From: Pseudarthrobacter sp. NIBRBAC000502772
Lineage (GTDB): Bacteria > Actinomycetota > Actinomycetes > Actinomycetales > Micrococcaceae
Assembly: GCF_006517235.1 (NCBI RefSeq)
Contig: NZ_CP041188.1
Coordinates: forward strand, 434,001-498,000
Reading direction: 5' to 3'
Length of the DNA: 64,000 nucleotides
Shown here: piece after piece, positions 36,061 to 48,318 of the stretch
Layout of the letters: every line of letters starts with the position of its first letter
Position numbering within the stretch: position 1 is the first letter of the stretch
Translations under genes and position numbers: made by a program
The notes under the pieces: generated by a model
The model's database searches: none
What the model saw: only the letters and a program-made list of their open reading frames with translations
What the model was told of the DNA's origin: nothing

Positions 36061-36945
36061 GTGCATATTGGACTGATCGGCCTTGGCAAGATGGGTTTCA
36101 ACATGCGCGAACGCCTGCGCAAGGGCGGCATTGAGGTCACCGGTTTTGACCGCAACCCCGAGGTCACCGATGTTGCCTCCGTGGATGAGCTCATTGCGGC
36201 CGTTCCGGCCCCGCGGCTGATCTGGGTCATGGTCCCGTCAGGCGACATCACCGATGCGGTCGTCACCGAACTCGGGGACAAGCTCGACGCCGGCGACCTG
36301 GTGATCGACGGCGGCAACTCCCGCTTCACCGAGGACCAGAAACATGGTGCCGCGCTGGCCGAGAAGGGGATCCGTTTCGCCGACTGCGGCGTTTCCGGCG
36401 GAGTGTGGGGCCTCCAGAACGGGTACGGGCTCATGGCTGGCGGCGATGCTGCCGATATTGAGCGGGCACTGCCGGTTTTTGATGTACTCCGTCCCGAAGG
36501 CGAGCGGGCGGACAGCTTTGTCCACGTCGGCGGAATCGGCGCCGGGCACTACGCCAAGATGGTCCACAACGGCATCGAGTACGGCCTGATGCAGGCTTAT
36601 GCCGAAGGCTACGAACTGCTTGCCGCCAAGGACATTGTCGACGACCTGCCCGGTACGTTCCGCGCCTGGCAAAAGGGCACCGTCGTCCGGTCCTGGCTGC
36701 TGGACCTCATGGTCAAGGCGCTGGACGAGGACCCGGGACTGGAATCCATCGATGACTACGTCGAAGACTCGGGCGAAGGCCGCTGGACCGTTGAGGAAGC
36801 CATTGCCAACGCTGTCCCGGCACCGGCCATCACGGCCGCACTCTTCGCGCGCTTTTCTTCCCGCGAGGAAAACTCGCCCGCCATGAAGATGGTTTCCGCA
36901 CTGCGCCACCAGTTCGGCGGGCATGCCACCCGTCCCGCCAAGTAA
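36061..36945 (+). CDS. gnd: 6-phosphogluconate dehydrogenase, decarboxylating, short (class III) form
   Basis: This 294-residue enzyme has the N-terminal Rossmann motif G-L-I-G-L-G-K-M-G-F-N-M and the substrate-binding C-G-V-S-G-G-V-W-G and G-A-G-H-Y-A-K-M-V-H-N motifs with the catalytic Lys. It converts 6-phosphogluconate to ribulose 5-phosphate and CO2. The short form is often NAD-preferring (family knowledge). GTG at 36061 is used. A location between dnaN and recF is common in actinobacteria. Confidence 0.93.
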   Translation: MHIGLIGLGKMGFNMRERLRKGGIEVTGFDRNPEVTDVASVDELIAAVPAPRLIWVMVPSGDITDAVVTELGDKLDAGDLVIDGGNSRFTEDQKHGAALAEKGIRFADCGVSGGVWGLQNGYGLMAGGDAADIERALPVFDVLRPEGERADSFVHVGGIGAGHYAKMVHNGIEYGLMQAYAEGYELLAAKDIVDDLPGTFRAWQKGTVVRSWLLDLMVKALDEDPGLESIDDYVEDSGEGRWTVEEAIANAVPAPAITAALFARFSSREENSPAMKMVSALRHQFGGHATRPAK

Positions 36946-36990
36946 CATCCACCCCGGGACCCGCGGGTTCCGAGAATTGTCGAACACCGC

Positions 36991-38193
36991 GTGTACCTAG
37001 AACACCTTTCGCTCACTGACTTCCGCAGCTACGCCCAGGTTGACCTTCCCCTCGAACCGGGGGTTACCGTGCTCGTCGGGGCAAACGGCATCGGCAAAAC
37101 CAACCTCATGGAGGCCATCGGGTACCTGGCCACCCTCAGCTCGCACCGGGTCAGCTCCGACGCCCCGCTGCTCCGGTTCGGCACGGACCGCGCGCTGGTC
37201 CGTGCCCGCCTGGTCCGCGGTGGCCAGACCACGGTCCTGGAACTTGAGATCAACGCCAGCCGCGCCAACAGGGGCCGAATCAACCGCAGCAATCCCGTCC
37301 GTGCCAGGGATCTCCTGGGGATCTGCCAGACAGTGCTTTTCGCCCCTGAGGACCTGGCGCTCGTCAAGGGAGATCCGTCCAACCGCCGCCGGTTCCTGGA
37401 CGAGCTGCTGGTCAGCCTCATGCCCCGGCATTCGGCGACGCGCACGGACTATGACCGTGTCCTGAAGCAGCGCAACGCCCTGCTCAAATCCGCCCGGGCT
37501 GGAAAATTCACTGCCGGGCACGAGGCCACCCTCGATGTTTGGGACCAGCACATGGCCCGGGCGGGCGCTGAGCTGCTGCACGCGCGGCTGGAACTGGTGG
37601 AACTGTTGAGCCCGCACCTGGCCAAGGCGTATGCCCAGCTCACGGATGGGTCCAAGGAAGCCAACGCCGTCTACCGGTCCACCCTCCAAAACCTGATGGA
37701 CGACGACGGCGGCGCGGCACCGGGTGCCGGTGGCGCTTCGTTGACGGATGGGTCCGCCGCTGCCGAAGATCTGCGGGACCTCACCGTTGAGGACCTCACC
37801 GGCCGCTATGTCCAGGCCTTTGCAGCCTCTCGCCGCAAGGAACTTGAACGCGGAATCTCCTTGGTGGGGCCGCACCGGGATGAGCTCGAACTGATCCTCG
37901 GCGAAGCGCCCGCCAAGGGGTACGCCTCGCACGGCGAAACCTGGTCGATGTGCCTCTCCCTCCGGCTCGCCTCGTATTACGTCATGCTCGATGACGCGAG
38001 GACCGGCGGGTCTGCACCGATCCTCATCCTCGACGACGTTTTCGCCGAGCTGGATGTGGGGCGCCGGCGTAAACTGGCGGCAATAGTCTCCGGCGCGGAA
38101 CAGGTCCTGGTGACCGCCGCCGTCGACGCCGATATCCCGGAGGAACTCTCCGGCCGGCGGGTGAAGGTCATCCCGGGAGGAATCGATGAATAA
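36991..38193 (+). CDS. recF: DNA replication/repair protein RecF
   Basis: The 400-residue SMC-like ATPase starts at GTG 36991 (Y-L-E-H-L-S-L-T-D-F-R-S-Y). Walker A is G-A-N-G-I-G-K-T-N, the signature segment lies in S-H-G-E-T-W-S-M, and Walker B is I-L-I-L-D-D-V-F-A-E-L-D. It helps load RecA at gapped DNA with RecO/RecR. Residues near 238-265 form a Gly/Ala-rich insertion. It overlaps the DUF721 gene by eight bases. Confidence 0.95.
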   Translation: MYLEHLSLTDFRSYAQVDLPLEPGVTVLVGANGIGKTNLMEAIGYLATLSSHRVSSDAPLLRFGTDRALVRARLVRGGQTTVLELEINASRANRGRINRSNPVRARDLLGICQTVLFAPEDLALVKGDPSNRRRFLDELLVSLMPRHSATRTDYDRVLKQRNALLKSARAGKFTAGHEATLDVWDQHMARAGAELLHARLELVELLSPHLAKAYAQLTDGSKEANAVYRSTLQNLMDDDGGAAPGAGGASLTDGSAAAEDLRDLTVEDLTGRYVQAFAASRRKELERGISLVGPHRDELELILGEAPAKGYASHGETWSMCLSLRLASYYVMLDDARTGGSAPILILDDVFAELDVGRRRKLAAIVSGAEQVLVTAAVDADIPEELSGRRVKVIPGGIDE

Positions 38194-38743
38194 GGATGAA
38201 AAGGGCGGGCTGCAGCCCGGCCGGGATCCTGACAACATCGACGCGCCGCAGGCTGCGCTGAACCGCATGCGTGAGGCCGCGGCCGCACGCGGCGAAATCC
38301 GCCGGAAGGCACCCCCCAAGGCCGGCGCCGCCAAGACAAAGGGTGGGATCCGGGATACCCGCGGTTTCAGCCAGTTCCATTCCACCGGCCGTGATCCGCT
38401 GGGGCTTGGCAAAGTGGTGGGACGCCTCGTGGCCGAACGCGGCTGGAGCTCGCCGGTAGCGGTGGGATCGGTCATGGCAGAGTGGGCCACGCTGGTTGGC
38501 CCGGAGATCTCAGCGCACTGCACCCCGGAGAGCTTCACCGATACCACCCTTCACGTGCGCTGCGACTCGACGGCCTGGTCTACGCAGCTGCGGCTGCTGA
38601 GCAACAGCCTGCTGGAGAAGTTCCGCACGGAACTGGGCGATGGCGTGGTCACCAGCATCCAGGTGCTCGGCCCGTCAGCACCCAGCTGGCGCAAGGGCGG
38701 ACGCACCGTCAACGGCCGCGGGCCGCGCGATACCTACGGTTAG
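38186..38743 (+). CDS. DUF721/DciA-family protein
   Basis: The protein has 185 residues. The N-terminal ~70 are polar, Lys/Ala-rich and probably disordered. The C-terminal ~100 form a KH-like DUF721 domain (V-G-P-E-I-S-A-H-C-T-P-E-S-F-T-D-T-T-L-H-V-R). Relatives called DciA recruit or stimulate the replicative helicase in bacteria without DnaC/DnaI. Its place next to recF and gyrB near the origin agrees with that role, which is inferred here by family. Confidence 0.88.
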   Translation: MNKDEKGGLQPGRDPDNIDAPQAALNRMREAAAARGEIRRKAPPKAGAAKTKGGIRDTRGFSQFHSTGRDPLGLGKVVGRLVAERGWSSPVAVGSVMAEWATLVGPEISAHCTPESFTDTTLHVRCDSTAWSTQLRLLSNSLLEKFRTELGDGVVTSIQVLGPSAPSWRKGGRTVNGRGPRDTYG

Positions 38744-41208
<2,465 letters not shown>

Positions 41209-41267
41209 CCGGTTCACCGAGTAGATATTCCAAGTCCGACATATACCTGAAACGGAAAATATAAACG

Positions 41268-43943
41268 ATGAGTGACGAGACACCCGAGAACCCGGCGGAA
41301 TCCGCCGATCTTCCGGAAACCGTTCTTGAAGGCGACGTGCTGGTTGACCGCGTGGAGCAGGTGGACCTGCAGACGGAAATGCAGCGCTCGTACCTGGACT
41401 ACGCCATGGCCGTTATTGTGGGCCGTGCCCTTCCCGACGTGCGCGATGGCCTCAAGCCCGTGCACCGCCGCGTGCTGTACGCAATGTTCGACGGCGGTTA
41501 CCGGCCGGAACGGTCCTTCAACAAGTGCGCCCGTGTGGTGGGCGAGGTCATGGGCCAGTACCACCCCCACGGCGACACCGCGATCTACGATGCGCTGGTC
41601 CGCCTGATCCAGGACTGGACCATGCGGTACCCGCTGGCCCTGGGCCAGGGCAACTTCGGTTCGCCGGGCAATGACGGTGCCGCCGCCCCGCGGTACACCG
41701 AAACGAAAATGTCCCAGCTGGCCATGGAGATGGTCCGGGACATCGACGAGGAAACCGTCGACTTCCAGGACAACTACGACGGCAAGAACCAGGAACCCAC
41801 CATCCTGCCGGCCCGTTTCCCCAACCTGCTGGTCAACGGCTCCTCCGGCATTGCCGTGGGCATGGCCACCAACATTCCGCCGCACAACCTCCGCGAAGTG
41901 GCTGACGGCGTCCAGTGGTACCTGGCAAATCCGACGGCCAGCCGCGAGGAACTGCTCGAAGAGCTGCTGCTCCGTATCAAGGGACCCGATTTCCCCACCG
42001 GCGCGACCATTCTTGGCCACAGAGGCATTGAGGACGCGTACCGGACGGGCCGCGGCTCCGTGACCATGCGCGCCGTGGTCAACGTCGAGGAACTCCAGGG
42101 CCGTACGTGCCTGGTTGTCACCGAACTGCCCTACCAGGCCAACCCGGACAACCTGGCCATCAAGATCGCCGAACTGGTCAAGGACGGGAAGATCTCCGGC
42201 ATTGCGGACCTCCGCGACGAGACCTCCGGCCGCACCGGCCAGCGGCTGGTCATTGTGCTCAAGCGCGACGCCGTGGCCAAGGTGGTGCTGAACAACCTGT
42301 ACAAGCACACCGACCTGCAGAGCAACTTTTCCGCCAACATGCTGGCCATCGTGGACGGGGTGCCGCGCACGCTGAGCCTGGACGCCTTCATCCGCCATTG
42401 GGTAACGCACCAGCTGGACGTCATTGCGCGCCGTACCCGCTACCGCCTGCGCAAAGCCGAGGAAGAGGCGCACATCCTGCGTGCCCTCCTGAAGGCATTG
42501 GACGCGTTGGACGAAGTCATTGCGCTCATCCGTGCGTCCAACACCACCGAAGCCGCGCGCGACGGACTGATGCAGCTGCTGGACATCGACGAACTGCAGG
42601 CCCGGGCCATCCTGGACATGCAGCTGCGCCGCCTGGCAGCCCTGGAACGCCAGAAGATCCAGGACCGCCATTCCGAACTTGAGGCCCTGATCGCCGAGTA
42701 CAACTCGATCCTTGCCTCCGAGGAACGCCAGCGCGAAATCATCAGCACCGAGCTGGGCGAGATCGTGGCCAAGCACGGCGATGACCGCCGCACCAAGATC
42801 CTGATGGGCTTCGACGGCGACATGTCCATGGAGGACCTGATCCCCGAAGAGGAAATGGTTGTCACCATTACCCGCGGCGGTTACGTCAAGCGCACGCGAA
42901 GCGACAACTACCGGTCGCAGCAGCGCGGCGGCAAGGGCATCAAGGGCGCCCAGCTCCGCGGCGACGATGTGGTGGAGCACTTCTTCGTGACCACTACCCA
43001 CCACTGGCTGCTCTTCTTCACCAACCTCGGCCGGGTCTACCGGGCGAAGGCGTACGAACTGGTGGAGGCCGGCCGCGATGCCAAGGGCCAGCATGTCGCC
43101 AACCTGATGGCCTTCCAGCCGGACGAGCACATCGCCCAGGTCCTGGACATCAGGGACTACCAGCAGGCCCCTTACCTGGTGCTGGCCACCAAGCGCGGCC
43201 TGGTCAAGAAGACCCGTCTGGAGGACTACGACACCAACCGCTCCGCCGGCGTCATCGCAATCAACCTGCGCGACGAGGACGAACTGGTATCAGCCCAGCT
43301 GGTCTCCGAAACGGATGACCTCATGCTGGTGTCCCGCATGGGCCAGTCCATCCGCTTCACCGCCACGGACGATGCGCTGCGTCCCATGGGTCGGGCCACG
43401 TCCGGTGTCACCGGCATGAAGTTCCGCGAGGACGATGAACTGCTGGCGGCCGACGTCGTCACGGACGGTTCGTTCGTCTTTGTGGTCACCGAAGGCGGGT
43501 ACGCCAAGCGCACCGCGGTGGAGGAATACCGCCTGCAGGGCCGCGGCGGCCTGGGCATCAAGGTGGGCAAGTACCAGGAGGAACGGGGCCACCTTGTGGG
43601 CGCCCTGATTGTCCAGGAAGAAGACGAGGTTCTGGTGGTCATGGAAGGCGGCAAGGTTGTCCGTTCATCCGTGGCCGGCGTACCTGCCAAGGGCCGCGAC
43701 ACCATGGGTGTTATCTTCGCGAAGCCGGACAAGAATGACCGCATCATTGAGGTGGCCAGGAACAGCGAACGCGGCCTCGAGGGCGAAGAATCCGTGGACG
43801 ATGACGTAACGTTGGCTGAAGAGGCCGGGTCCCCCGAGGGATCCGCAGGGTCAGTAACAACGGCAGAAACACCGGCTGTTGAGTCAGAGGACGCCTCCGG
43901 CGACGCTGAGCCGAACGAAGACTACACCGGAGGTAACGAGTGA
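41268..43943 (+). CDS. gyrA: DNA gyrase subunit A
   Basis: This is an 891-residue DNA-cleaving subunit. The catalytic tyrosine is Y143 in A-P-R-Y-T-E-T. The quinolone-determining segment reads H101-G-D-T-A-I-Y-D108; the position equal to E. coli Ser83 is Thr104 and the acidic Asp is kept. Six beta-pinwheel repeats form the C-terminal domain (including the GyrA box in Q-Q-R-G-G-K-G), and an acidic tail ends the protein. The stop overlaps the next gene's GTG. Confidence 0.97.
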   Translation: MSDETPENPAESADLPETVLEGDVLVDRVEQVDLQTEMQRSYLDYAMAVIVGRALPDVRDGLKPVHRRVLYAMFDGGYRPERSFNKCARVVGEVMGQYHPHGDTAIYDALVRLIQDWTMRYPLALGQGNFGSPGNDGAAAPRYTETKMSQLAMEMVRDIDEETVDFQDNYDGKNQEPTILPARFPNLLVNGSSGIAVGMATNIPPHNLREVADGVQWYLANPTASREELLEELLLRIKGPDFPTGATILGHRGIEDAYRTGRGSVTMRAVVNVEELQGRTCLVVTELPYQANPDNLAIKIAELVKDGKISGIADLRDETSGRTGQRLVIVLKRDAVAKVVLNNLYKHTDLQSNFSANMLAIVDGVPRTLSLDAFIRHWVTHQLDVIARRTRYRLRKAEEEAHILRALLKALDALDEVIALIRASNTTEAARDGLMQLLDIDELQARAILDMQLRRLAALERQKIQDRHSELEALIAEYNSILASEERQREIISTELGEIVAKHGDDRRTKILMGFDGDMSMEDLIPEEEMVVTITRGGYVKRTRSDNYRSQQRGGKGIKGAQLRGDDVVEHFFVTTTHHWLLFFTNLGRVYRAKAYELVEAGRDAKGQHVANLMAFQPDEHIAQVLDIRDYQQAPYLVLATKRGLVKKTRLEDYDTNRSAGVIAINLRDEDELVSAQLVSETDDLMLVSRMGQSIRFTATDDALRPMGRATSGVTGMKFREDDELLAADVVTDGSFVFVVTEGGYAKRTAVEEYRLQGRGGLGIKVGKYQEERGHLVGALIVQEEDEVLVVMEGGKVVRSSVAGVPAKGRDTMGVIFAKPDKNDRIIEVARNSERGLEGEESVDDDVTLAEEAGSPEGSAGSVTTAETPAVESEDASGDAEPNEDYTGGNE

Positions 43944-44620
43944 GTAATCCCGACTCATATCCCAAGCCGAGCAGCAATGTCCCCGGCGGAACGCCGCCGC
44001 CCGCGGCCGCACCCCGGGTGAACGCCCCCGTCCGTCCGCAGCAGCGCCCACCGGCCCCTGCGGGCGCGCCGGGGCAGCGGCCGGCCGTTCCCGGCCAGCG
44101 CCCTGCGCAGGATCGGGTTCCGGCAGGCCAGACGGGCCAGATGGGCCAGCGTGCCGGCCAGGGCAGGCAGGCGGCAGCACAGGCCAGCCAGCGCCCAGTG
44201 CAGGGCCGGTCTCCGCGGGCCCAGCCCGGCCTGGTCAAGCCTGCACCCAAGGCCAAGGTCAGGCGTGCACGGCTGCTGGTCAGCAAGGTGGATCCCTGGT
44301 CCGTCCTGAAGATGGCGTTCCTGCTGTCGGTGGCGCTGGGAATCGTCACCGTCGTGGCCGCAATCGTCCTCTGGACTGTCCTGGACCTCACCGGAATCTT
44401 TGACCAGGTGGACAGCCTCCTAGGTACCCTGTCAGGCTCCGAAGGCGGCGGGTTCGAACTGAAGAAGGTCGCATCCCTGGGCCAGGTGGCTTCCTTTGCC
44501 ACGATTATCGCCGTGGTGAACGTTGTCCTGCTGACGGCACTGTCCATGCTGTCAGCGGTGCTTTACAACATCTCCGCAACGCTTGTTGGCGGCATCGGCG
44601 TCACCCTAACGGACGACTGA
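43940..44620 (+). CDS. DUF3566 transmembrane protein
   Basis: This 226-residue protein has a long Pro/Gln/Ala/Gly-rich cytoplasmic N-terminus (about 100 residues) and a C-terminal DUF3566 domain with two membrane helices (about 118-145 and 183-208). The gene overlaps gyrA by four bases (GTGA), an arrangement conserved in actinobacteria. A role at the membrane near the division site has been suggested for the family, but the function is not established. Confidence 0.85.
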   Translation: MSNPDSYPKPSSNVPGGTPPPAAAPRVNAPVRPQQRPPAPAGAPGQRPAVPGQRPAQDRVPAGQTGQMGQRAGQGRQAAAQASQRPVQGRSPRAQPGLVKPAPKAKVRRARLLVSKVDPWSVLKMAFLLSVALGIVTVVAAIVLWTVLDLTGIFDQVDSLLGTLSGSEGGGFELKKVASLGQVASFATIIAVVNVVLLTALSMLSAVLYNISATLVGGIGVTLTDD

Positions 44621-44630
44621 AAACCCATAA

Positions 44631-44655
44631 TTTCACCGGAAATTCTCCGGCGAAA
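44631..44655 (+). terminator. Possible terminator after the DUF3566 gene
   Basis: TTTCACCGG pairs with CCGGCGAAA around a seven-base loop with one mismatch, ten bases after the stop. Confidence 0.4.
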
Positions 44656-44664
44656 TGCCTCGAT

Positions 44665-44694
44665 TTGAGATCGGGCCGGGATGTGCTGTAAAGT
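44665..44694 (+). promoter_or_regulatory. Promoter of tRNA-Ile
   Basis: TTGAGA (44665-44670) and TAAAGT (44689-44694) are 18 bases apart and lie 25 bases upstream of the tRNA. This is a housekeeping-sigma-type promoter. Confidence 0.55.
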
Positions 44695-44719
44695 CATGTC
44701 TCGGCCCGATGAGGCATCG

Positions 44720-44793
44720 GGGCGTATAGCTCAGGCGGTTAGAGCGCTTCGCTGATAACGAAGAGGTCCCAGGTTCAAGTCCTGGTACGCCCA
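44720..44793 (+). tRNA. tRNA-Ile (GAT anticodon)
   Basis: This is a 74-base cloverleaf with the acceptor stem GGGCGTA/TACGCCC, D-arm GCTC..GAGC, anticodon stem CTTCG/CGAAG with loop CTGATAA, and T-arm with GTTCAAGTC. No CCA is encoded. It sits beside gyrA as in many actinobacteria. Confidence 0.97.
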
Positions 44794-44862
44794 CGGAACC
44801 TGTGCAGGTTCGAAGGAAGGTTCGGTTTGCTTCACGGCAGGCAGGATCGGAACGGGGAGCAT

Positions 44863-44979
44863 GTGAAGAAGTTGCTGGTACTTGCAGCTGCGATCGCAGG
44901 CGTCCTGCTCTACAGGAAAGCACAGGAATCCGAGGCCCGGAAAACAGTCTGGAGCCAGTCGACCGACAAGGTCGAATAG
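44863..44979 (+). CDS. DLW-39 family small protein
   Basis: GTG at 44863 opens a 38-codon frame preceded by GGGGAGC. The sequence K-K-L-L-V-L-A-A-A-I-A-G-V-L-L-Y is a short membrane helix, followed by a polar tail with T-V-W-S-Q-S-T-D. The size, basic start, single helix, and place between tRNA-Ile and tRNA-Ala after gyrA agree with the actinobacterial DLW-39 family. The motif here reads T-V-W, not D-L-W. The function is unknown. Confidence 0.75.
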   Translation: MKKLLVLAAAIAGVLLYRKAQESEARKTVWSQSTDKVE

Positions 44980-45051
44980 GACGGATTCCCGGACCGGAAG
45001 CCTGCAAAAGGCTCCACGGTTCTAGGGTATGATTGACGGGTTGCTTCTTAT

Positions 45052-45127
45052 GGGGGCATGGCGCAATTGGTAGCGCACCTGCTTTGCAAGCAGGGGGTTC
45101 GGGGTTCGAGTCCCCGTGCCTCCACCA
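45052..45127 (+). tRNA. tRNA-Ala (TGC anticodon)
   Basis: This is a 76-base cloverleaf including an encoded CCA. The acceptor GGGGGCA/TGCCTCC contains one G-T pair. The anticodon stem CTGCT/AGCAG carries loop TTTGCAA, and the T-arm is GGGGTTCGAGTCCCC. The preceding tRNA-Ile lacks an encoded CCA. Confidence 0.97.
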
Positions 45128-45132
45128 TAAGG

Positions 45133-45168
45133 AAAGTCCCGGACAGCTGAAAAGCTGTCCGGGACTTT
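45133..45168 (+). terminator. Terminator after tRNA-Ala
   Basis: A perfect 16-bp stem (AAAGTCCCGGACAGCT and its complement) closes on a GAAA tetraloop, starting six bases after the tRNA. The T-run is short. Confidence 0.8.
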
Positions 45169-45214
45169 GTCGTTAAGGCGGCACAGTGTTAATCCAGAAC
45201 AGTAGGGTTGAACG

Positions 45215-46159
45215 GTGAACTTTCTTATTGCGGCCGTGGGCGTCCTTGGTGTGGCGTCGTCCGGGCCGTTGATCGCCGCGACCCTCGGCGCCACCACCGT
45301 CAGTGCCCTCGCCATCGCCTTCTGGCGCAACGCCATCGGGGCCGCCGTCATGGCCACTCCCACCGTGGTCCGCGAACCCCGGCAGTTCGGCCGGATCACC
45401 GGCCCTGAGTTCCGCTGGTCGCTGCTCGCCGCCGTCGCCCTGGCCCTGCACTTTGCCTGCTTCATCACGTCCCTCCAGCTGACGTCCGTGGCTGCCGCCA
45501 CCGCCCTGGTCTGCCTGCAGTCGGCCTGGATCGCGGTCTTCCAGCTCCTCCGTGGCACCAGGCACCGCTGGCAGGTGCTGGCAGGGCTGGGGATCGCCTT
45601 TGGTGGTGTTGTCACCATCACCGGGTTTGACATGGGATCCTCGCCGGACGCGCTCCTGGGTGACCTGCTGGCTGTCGCCGGTGGGGCCCTGGCCGGCCTG
45701 TACACGCTCGCCGGCGGCAAGGCCCGCCAGACCATGACCACGGGAACCTACACCACGCTCTGCTACGGGATGTGCGCTGCCTTTGTGGCGGTGCTGGCAC
45801 TCTTCAGCGGCCAGCCGCTGGTGGGGTTCGACGCCGTTGGCTGGGTGGGGATCCTGGCCATCACCGTGTGTGCCCAACTGGTGGGCCACACAGCCTTCAA
45901 TCACCTGCTGGCCACCATGAGCCCGCTGCTGGTGTCGATGATCATCCTGTTGGAGATCCCCGGCGCAGCCGTGCTGGCCGCGGTCTTCCTGCACGAGACA
46001 CTGCCCGCAGGCACCTACGGCGGGCTGGGGCTCATCCTCGTGGGCCTCGCCGTCGTGGTTCTGGGACAGCGGTCAGGCTTCAGGAAACGGCGCGAAGGTT
46101 CCGCCGTGCGTGGGGATGAACCGCCGTCGGATCGTCTGGCTGAACTAGGAACGGACTGA
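45215..46159 (+). CDS. EamA/DMT-superfamily exporter
   Basis: This 314-residue membrane protein has ten hydrophobic helices in two EamA repeats (about residues 5-135 and 148-282), as in the RhaT/YdcZ-like drug/metabolite transporters. The start is GTG 45215. The C-terminal 30 residues are polar. The substrate is unknown. It is transcribed alone and converges on the glycosyltransferase gene, whose stop lies 27 bases away. Confidence 0.87.
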   Translation: MNFLIAAVGVLGVASSGPLIAATLGATTVSALAIAFWRNAIGAAVMATPTVVREPRQFGRITGPEFRWSLLAAVALALHFACFITSLQLTSVAAATALVCLQSAWIAVFQLLRGTRHRWQVLAGLGIAFGGVVTITGFDMGSSPDALLGDLLAVAGGALAGLYTLAGGKARQTMTTGTYTTLCYGMCAAFVAVLALFSGQPLVGFDAVGWVGILAITVCAQLVGHTAFNHLLATMSPLLVSMIILLEIPGAAVLAAVFLHETLPAGTYGGLGLILVGLAVVVLGQRSGFRKRREGSAVRGDEPPSDRLAELGTD

Positions 46160-46185
46160 GGCCGCGCAACAGCCGGAAACCGGGC

Positions 46186-47061
46186 CTATTGTCCGCCGCG
46201 GCGGACAGACTGGGCGGTGTTGACCGTGTGGATGGCCCGCAGGAGCTTCGCCGGGAAGTAGACCGAGAAGAACACCACCATGGGTGCCTTGAGGGCCATT
46301 TTCTTGACGTTGTGCGCCTTGTACGTGCGGTCGAAGCGGGTCACGTAGTACCGGTAGTCCCGCGGTGAATCCTCGAGCCGGCGGGCGGACATCCCGGACA
46401 CCATCTGGGGCCAGTACTGGACCTTGAGTTCGTGGTCGGCGAGGTGCAGGGAGAGGTCGATGTCCTCGTGCATTTCGTCCTTCTCGTCCCGGCAGGTTTC
46501 GTCCCGGATGGTTTCCCATGCCGTAGCCCGCAGGGCCATGTTGGAGCCGAACAGGAAGTGGTATTGGTGCTTGGCGAGCTTGAGCATCAGCTGACGCATC
46601 TTGTCGTCTGCCTTGAGCCCGAACCGCCGCATCGGCATGTCGTAGTAGACCACGGGTCCGGTGGCTGCCTGGACTGACGGATCAAAAAAGGCGTTCTGGA
46701 CCTGCTCCACCCAGTCCGGCTCGACAACGGAGTCGGCGTCAATGCGACCCAGGACGTCGCCGGTGGCATGGTTTAGGCCAAAATTTCGGGTGGGAATCAG
46801 GCCCTGGTCCCGGTCCTGGCTGAGCAGGATGATGGGACTTTCCGGATACTCCAGCTGCATCTGCGCCACGATGGTGGCGGTGCGGTCAGTGGAGAGGTTG
46901 TCCACCACGATGATTTCGTGGGCCGGCACCGACTGGTACACCGCAGCGATGAGACACTGCCGGATGACACTTTCCTCGTTGTAAGCCGGGATGACAATGG
47001 ACACGAGCGGCAGCTGTGCTGCGTCGTTCAAGGCATCCCCAGGGGATTTATCGGCTGACAT
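46186..47061 (-). CDS. Family 2 glycosyltransferase
   Basis: This is a 291-residue GT-A enzyme. It has the N-terminal V-S-I-V-I-P-A-Y-N-E-E strand, the D-N-L-S-T-D-R-T segment, the metal-binding G-R-I-D-A-D-S (DxD), and the acceptor-side E-D-I-D-L-S (ED motif). A hydrophobic C-terminal helix (V-V-F-F-S-V-Y-F-P-A-K-L-L) suggests membrane association. It transfers sugar from a nucleotide or polyprenyl donor; the acceptor is not known. It stands alone on the minus strand. Confidence 0.87.
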   Translation of the reverse strand: MSADKSPGDALNDAAQLPLVSIVIPAYNEESVIRQCLIAAVYQSVPAHEIIVVDNLSTDRTATIVAQMQLEYPESPIILLSQDRDQGLIPTRNFGLNHATGDVLGRIDADSVVEPDWVEQVQNAFFDPSVQAATGPVVYYDMPMRRFGLKADDKMRQLMLKLAKHQYHFLFGSNMALRATAWETIRDETCRDEKDEMHEDIDLSLHLADHELKVQYWPQMVSGMSARRLEDSPRDYRYYVTRFDRTYKAHNVKKMALKAPMVVFFSVYFPAKLLRAIHTVNTAQSVRRGGQ

Positions 47062-47134
47062 CAGTTCAAATTTAGCACCGATCAGGGTTCGTCCCGCCAG
47101 CGACTGGGTCCAGCCCGGACAAACACTGGGAAAA

Positions 47135-47173
47135 CACTGAAGGGGCCCCGCACCAGGCGGAGCCCCTTCAGTG
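47135..47173 (-). terminator. Terminator after the helical-repeat membrane protein gene
   Basis: CACTGAAGGGGC (47135-47146) and its exact complement (47162-47173) form a 12-bp stem with a 15-base loop. It lies 24 bases beyond the stop of the leftward gene at 47198. Confidence 0.65.
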
Positions 47174-47197
47174 GGCGCCGCGAGGGCGCCGGAAGTG

Positions 47198-48163
47198 CTA
47201 GTTGCTGCTCTTGTCCGCGGAACCGTTCATGTTGGCCGCAATGTTCTTGATGGCGGTCTTGGCATCGGTGGACGCCTTAGCTGCTGCGTCTGCCGATTCA
47301 TCGGCGACGTGCTTGGCCTTCTCGTCCTCGGCGTCCGCGGCAACATCCTCTGCCTGGCCGGCCACGGCGTCAGCGGCTGAACCGGTGGCGGCCGCAGCCT
47401 TGCTGGCTGCGTCCCCGGCCGCTTCCTTGGCGTCGTTCACGGTGATGGCAGGCACCGGCGCCGGAGTAGGGGTGACCGGAGAAGGGGTCTTCCACGGGTC
47501 TTCCACGGGCTTGGAGGCCTTCCAGGCGGCGACGCCGGCGGCGACGGCTGCGGCGATGATGCCGAACACCAGCCAGCCGCGCTTCTTGGGCTTCTGCGGC
47601 TGGGCGATCTGGACCCCTACGGCCTTACCGGCTTCGTGCGCGGCGGCCTTGAGCTGCGTGCCGGCCGTCTGGGCCTGCTCCTGGAGGGAATGCACGACGC
47701 CGGAATCGGCAAGCCGCTGGGCGACGGCGTCCACGTGGGACGGCGCGCTTTCCAAGGTGCGGTGCACGGCGTCGGAGGCGTGGCCGATCTGGTCCGAAAG
47801 GCGCGGCAGGTATTCCACCACCACACGGTCCCGGGCGTTCTGGATAACGGGAGTGGCCTTGTCCAGCGCTTCGTACAGGCGCGGAGTGGCGACCTCAACG
47901 GCGTCGTGGATTTTCGGGGCGAGCTGGGCGAGCCCCTCCTGGATGCGCGGCGTCACTGTTGCGACGCCGTCGGCAAGGTTGTGGGCCGCGGTCTTGAGCC
48001 CCTCCTGGATTTTGGGAGATGCGGTGTCCAGGCCATGCTGCAGGCGGGGAACTGCCCAATCCACTGCTGCTTCCACGCGGGGGGATGCCCAGTCCTTGGC
48101 GCTCTCAACTGCGCTGTTGACTGACTGTTCAAGGTCACGGGCAATACGATCCGATTTCTTCAC
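47198..48163 (-). CDS. Membrane protein with amphipathic helical repeats
   Basis: The protein has 321 residues. Residues about 10-180 are repeated amphipathic helices with the recurring pattern (S/T)-P-(R/K)-(I/V/L)-x-E-(A/G)-(L/V), like apolipoprotein or phasin-type coils. One transmembrane helix lies at about 196-213 (G-W-L-V-F-G-I-I-A-A-A-V-A). A Pro-rich linker and an Ala/Asp/Lys-rich coil then form the C-terminus. There is no signal peptide, so the N-terminal repeats should be cytoplasmic. I do not recognise a function; it may bind membranes or act as a scaffold. Confidence 0.75.
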   Translation of the reverse strand: MKKSDRIARDLEQSVNSAVESAKDWASPRVEAAVDWAVPRLQHGLDTASPKIQEGLKTAAHNLADGVATVTPRIQEGLAQLAPKIHDAVEVATPRLYEALDKATPVIQNARDRVVVEYLPRLSDQIGHASDAVHRTLESAPSHVDAVAQRLADSGVVHSLQEQAQTAGTQLKAAAHEAGKAVGVQIAQPQKPKKRGWLVFGIIAAAVAAGVAAWKASKPVEDPWKTPSPVTPTPAPVPAITVNDAKEAAGDAASKAAAATGSAADAVAGQAEDVAADAEDEKAKHVADESADAAAKASTDAKTAIKNIAANMNGSADKSSN

Positions 48164-48318
48164 AACTACCTCCCGATTAATGTGACGGTTCTGTTGTTAG
48201 CCTACGTGCCTTGACCTGCACGGGCTATTCTTCCCGCGGATTTACACCTGATTTCACCCAGCGCGGAACTGCCCGTCCAGCCCCTTCCACGTTGACCTGC
48301 CGTGAAAGAATAGGCGGC

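Noticed and set aside
37000..38547. Long minus-strand frame of over 500 codons antisense to recF
   Set aside because: It is the GC-driven shadow of recF, with low-complexity Arg/Gly/Gln content and no domain.
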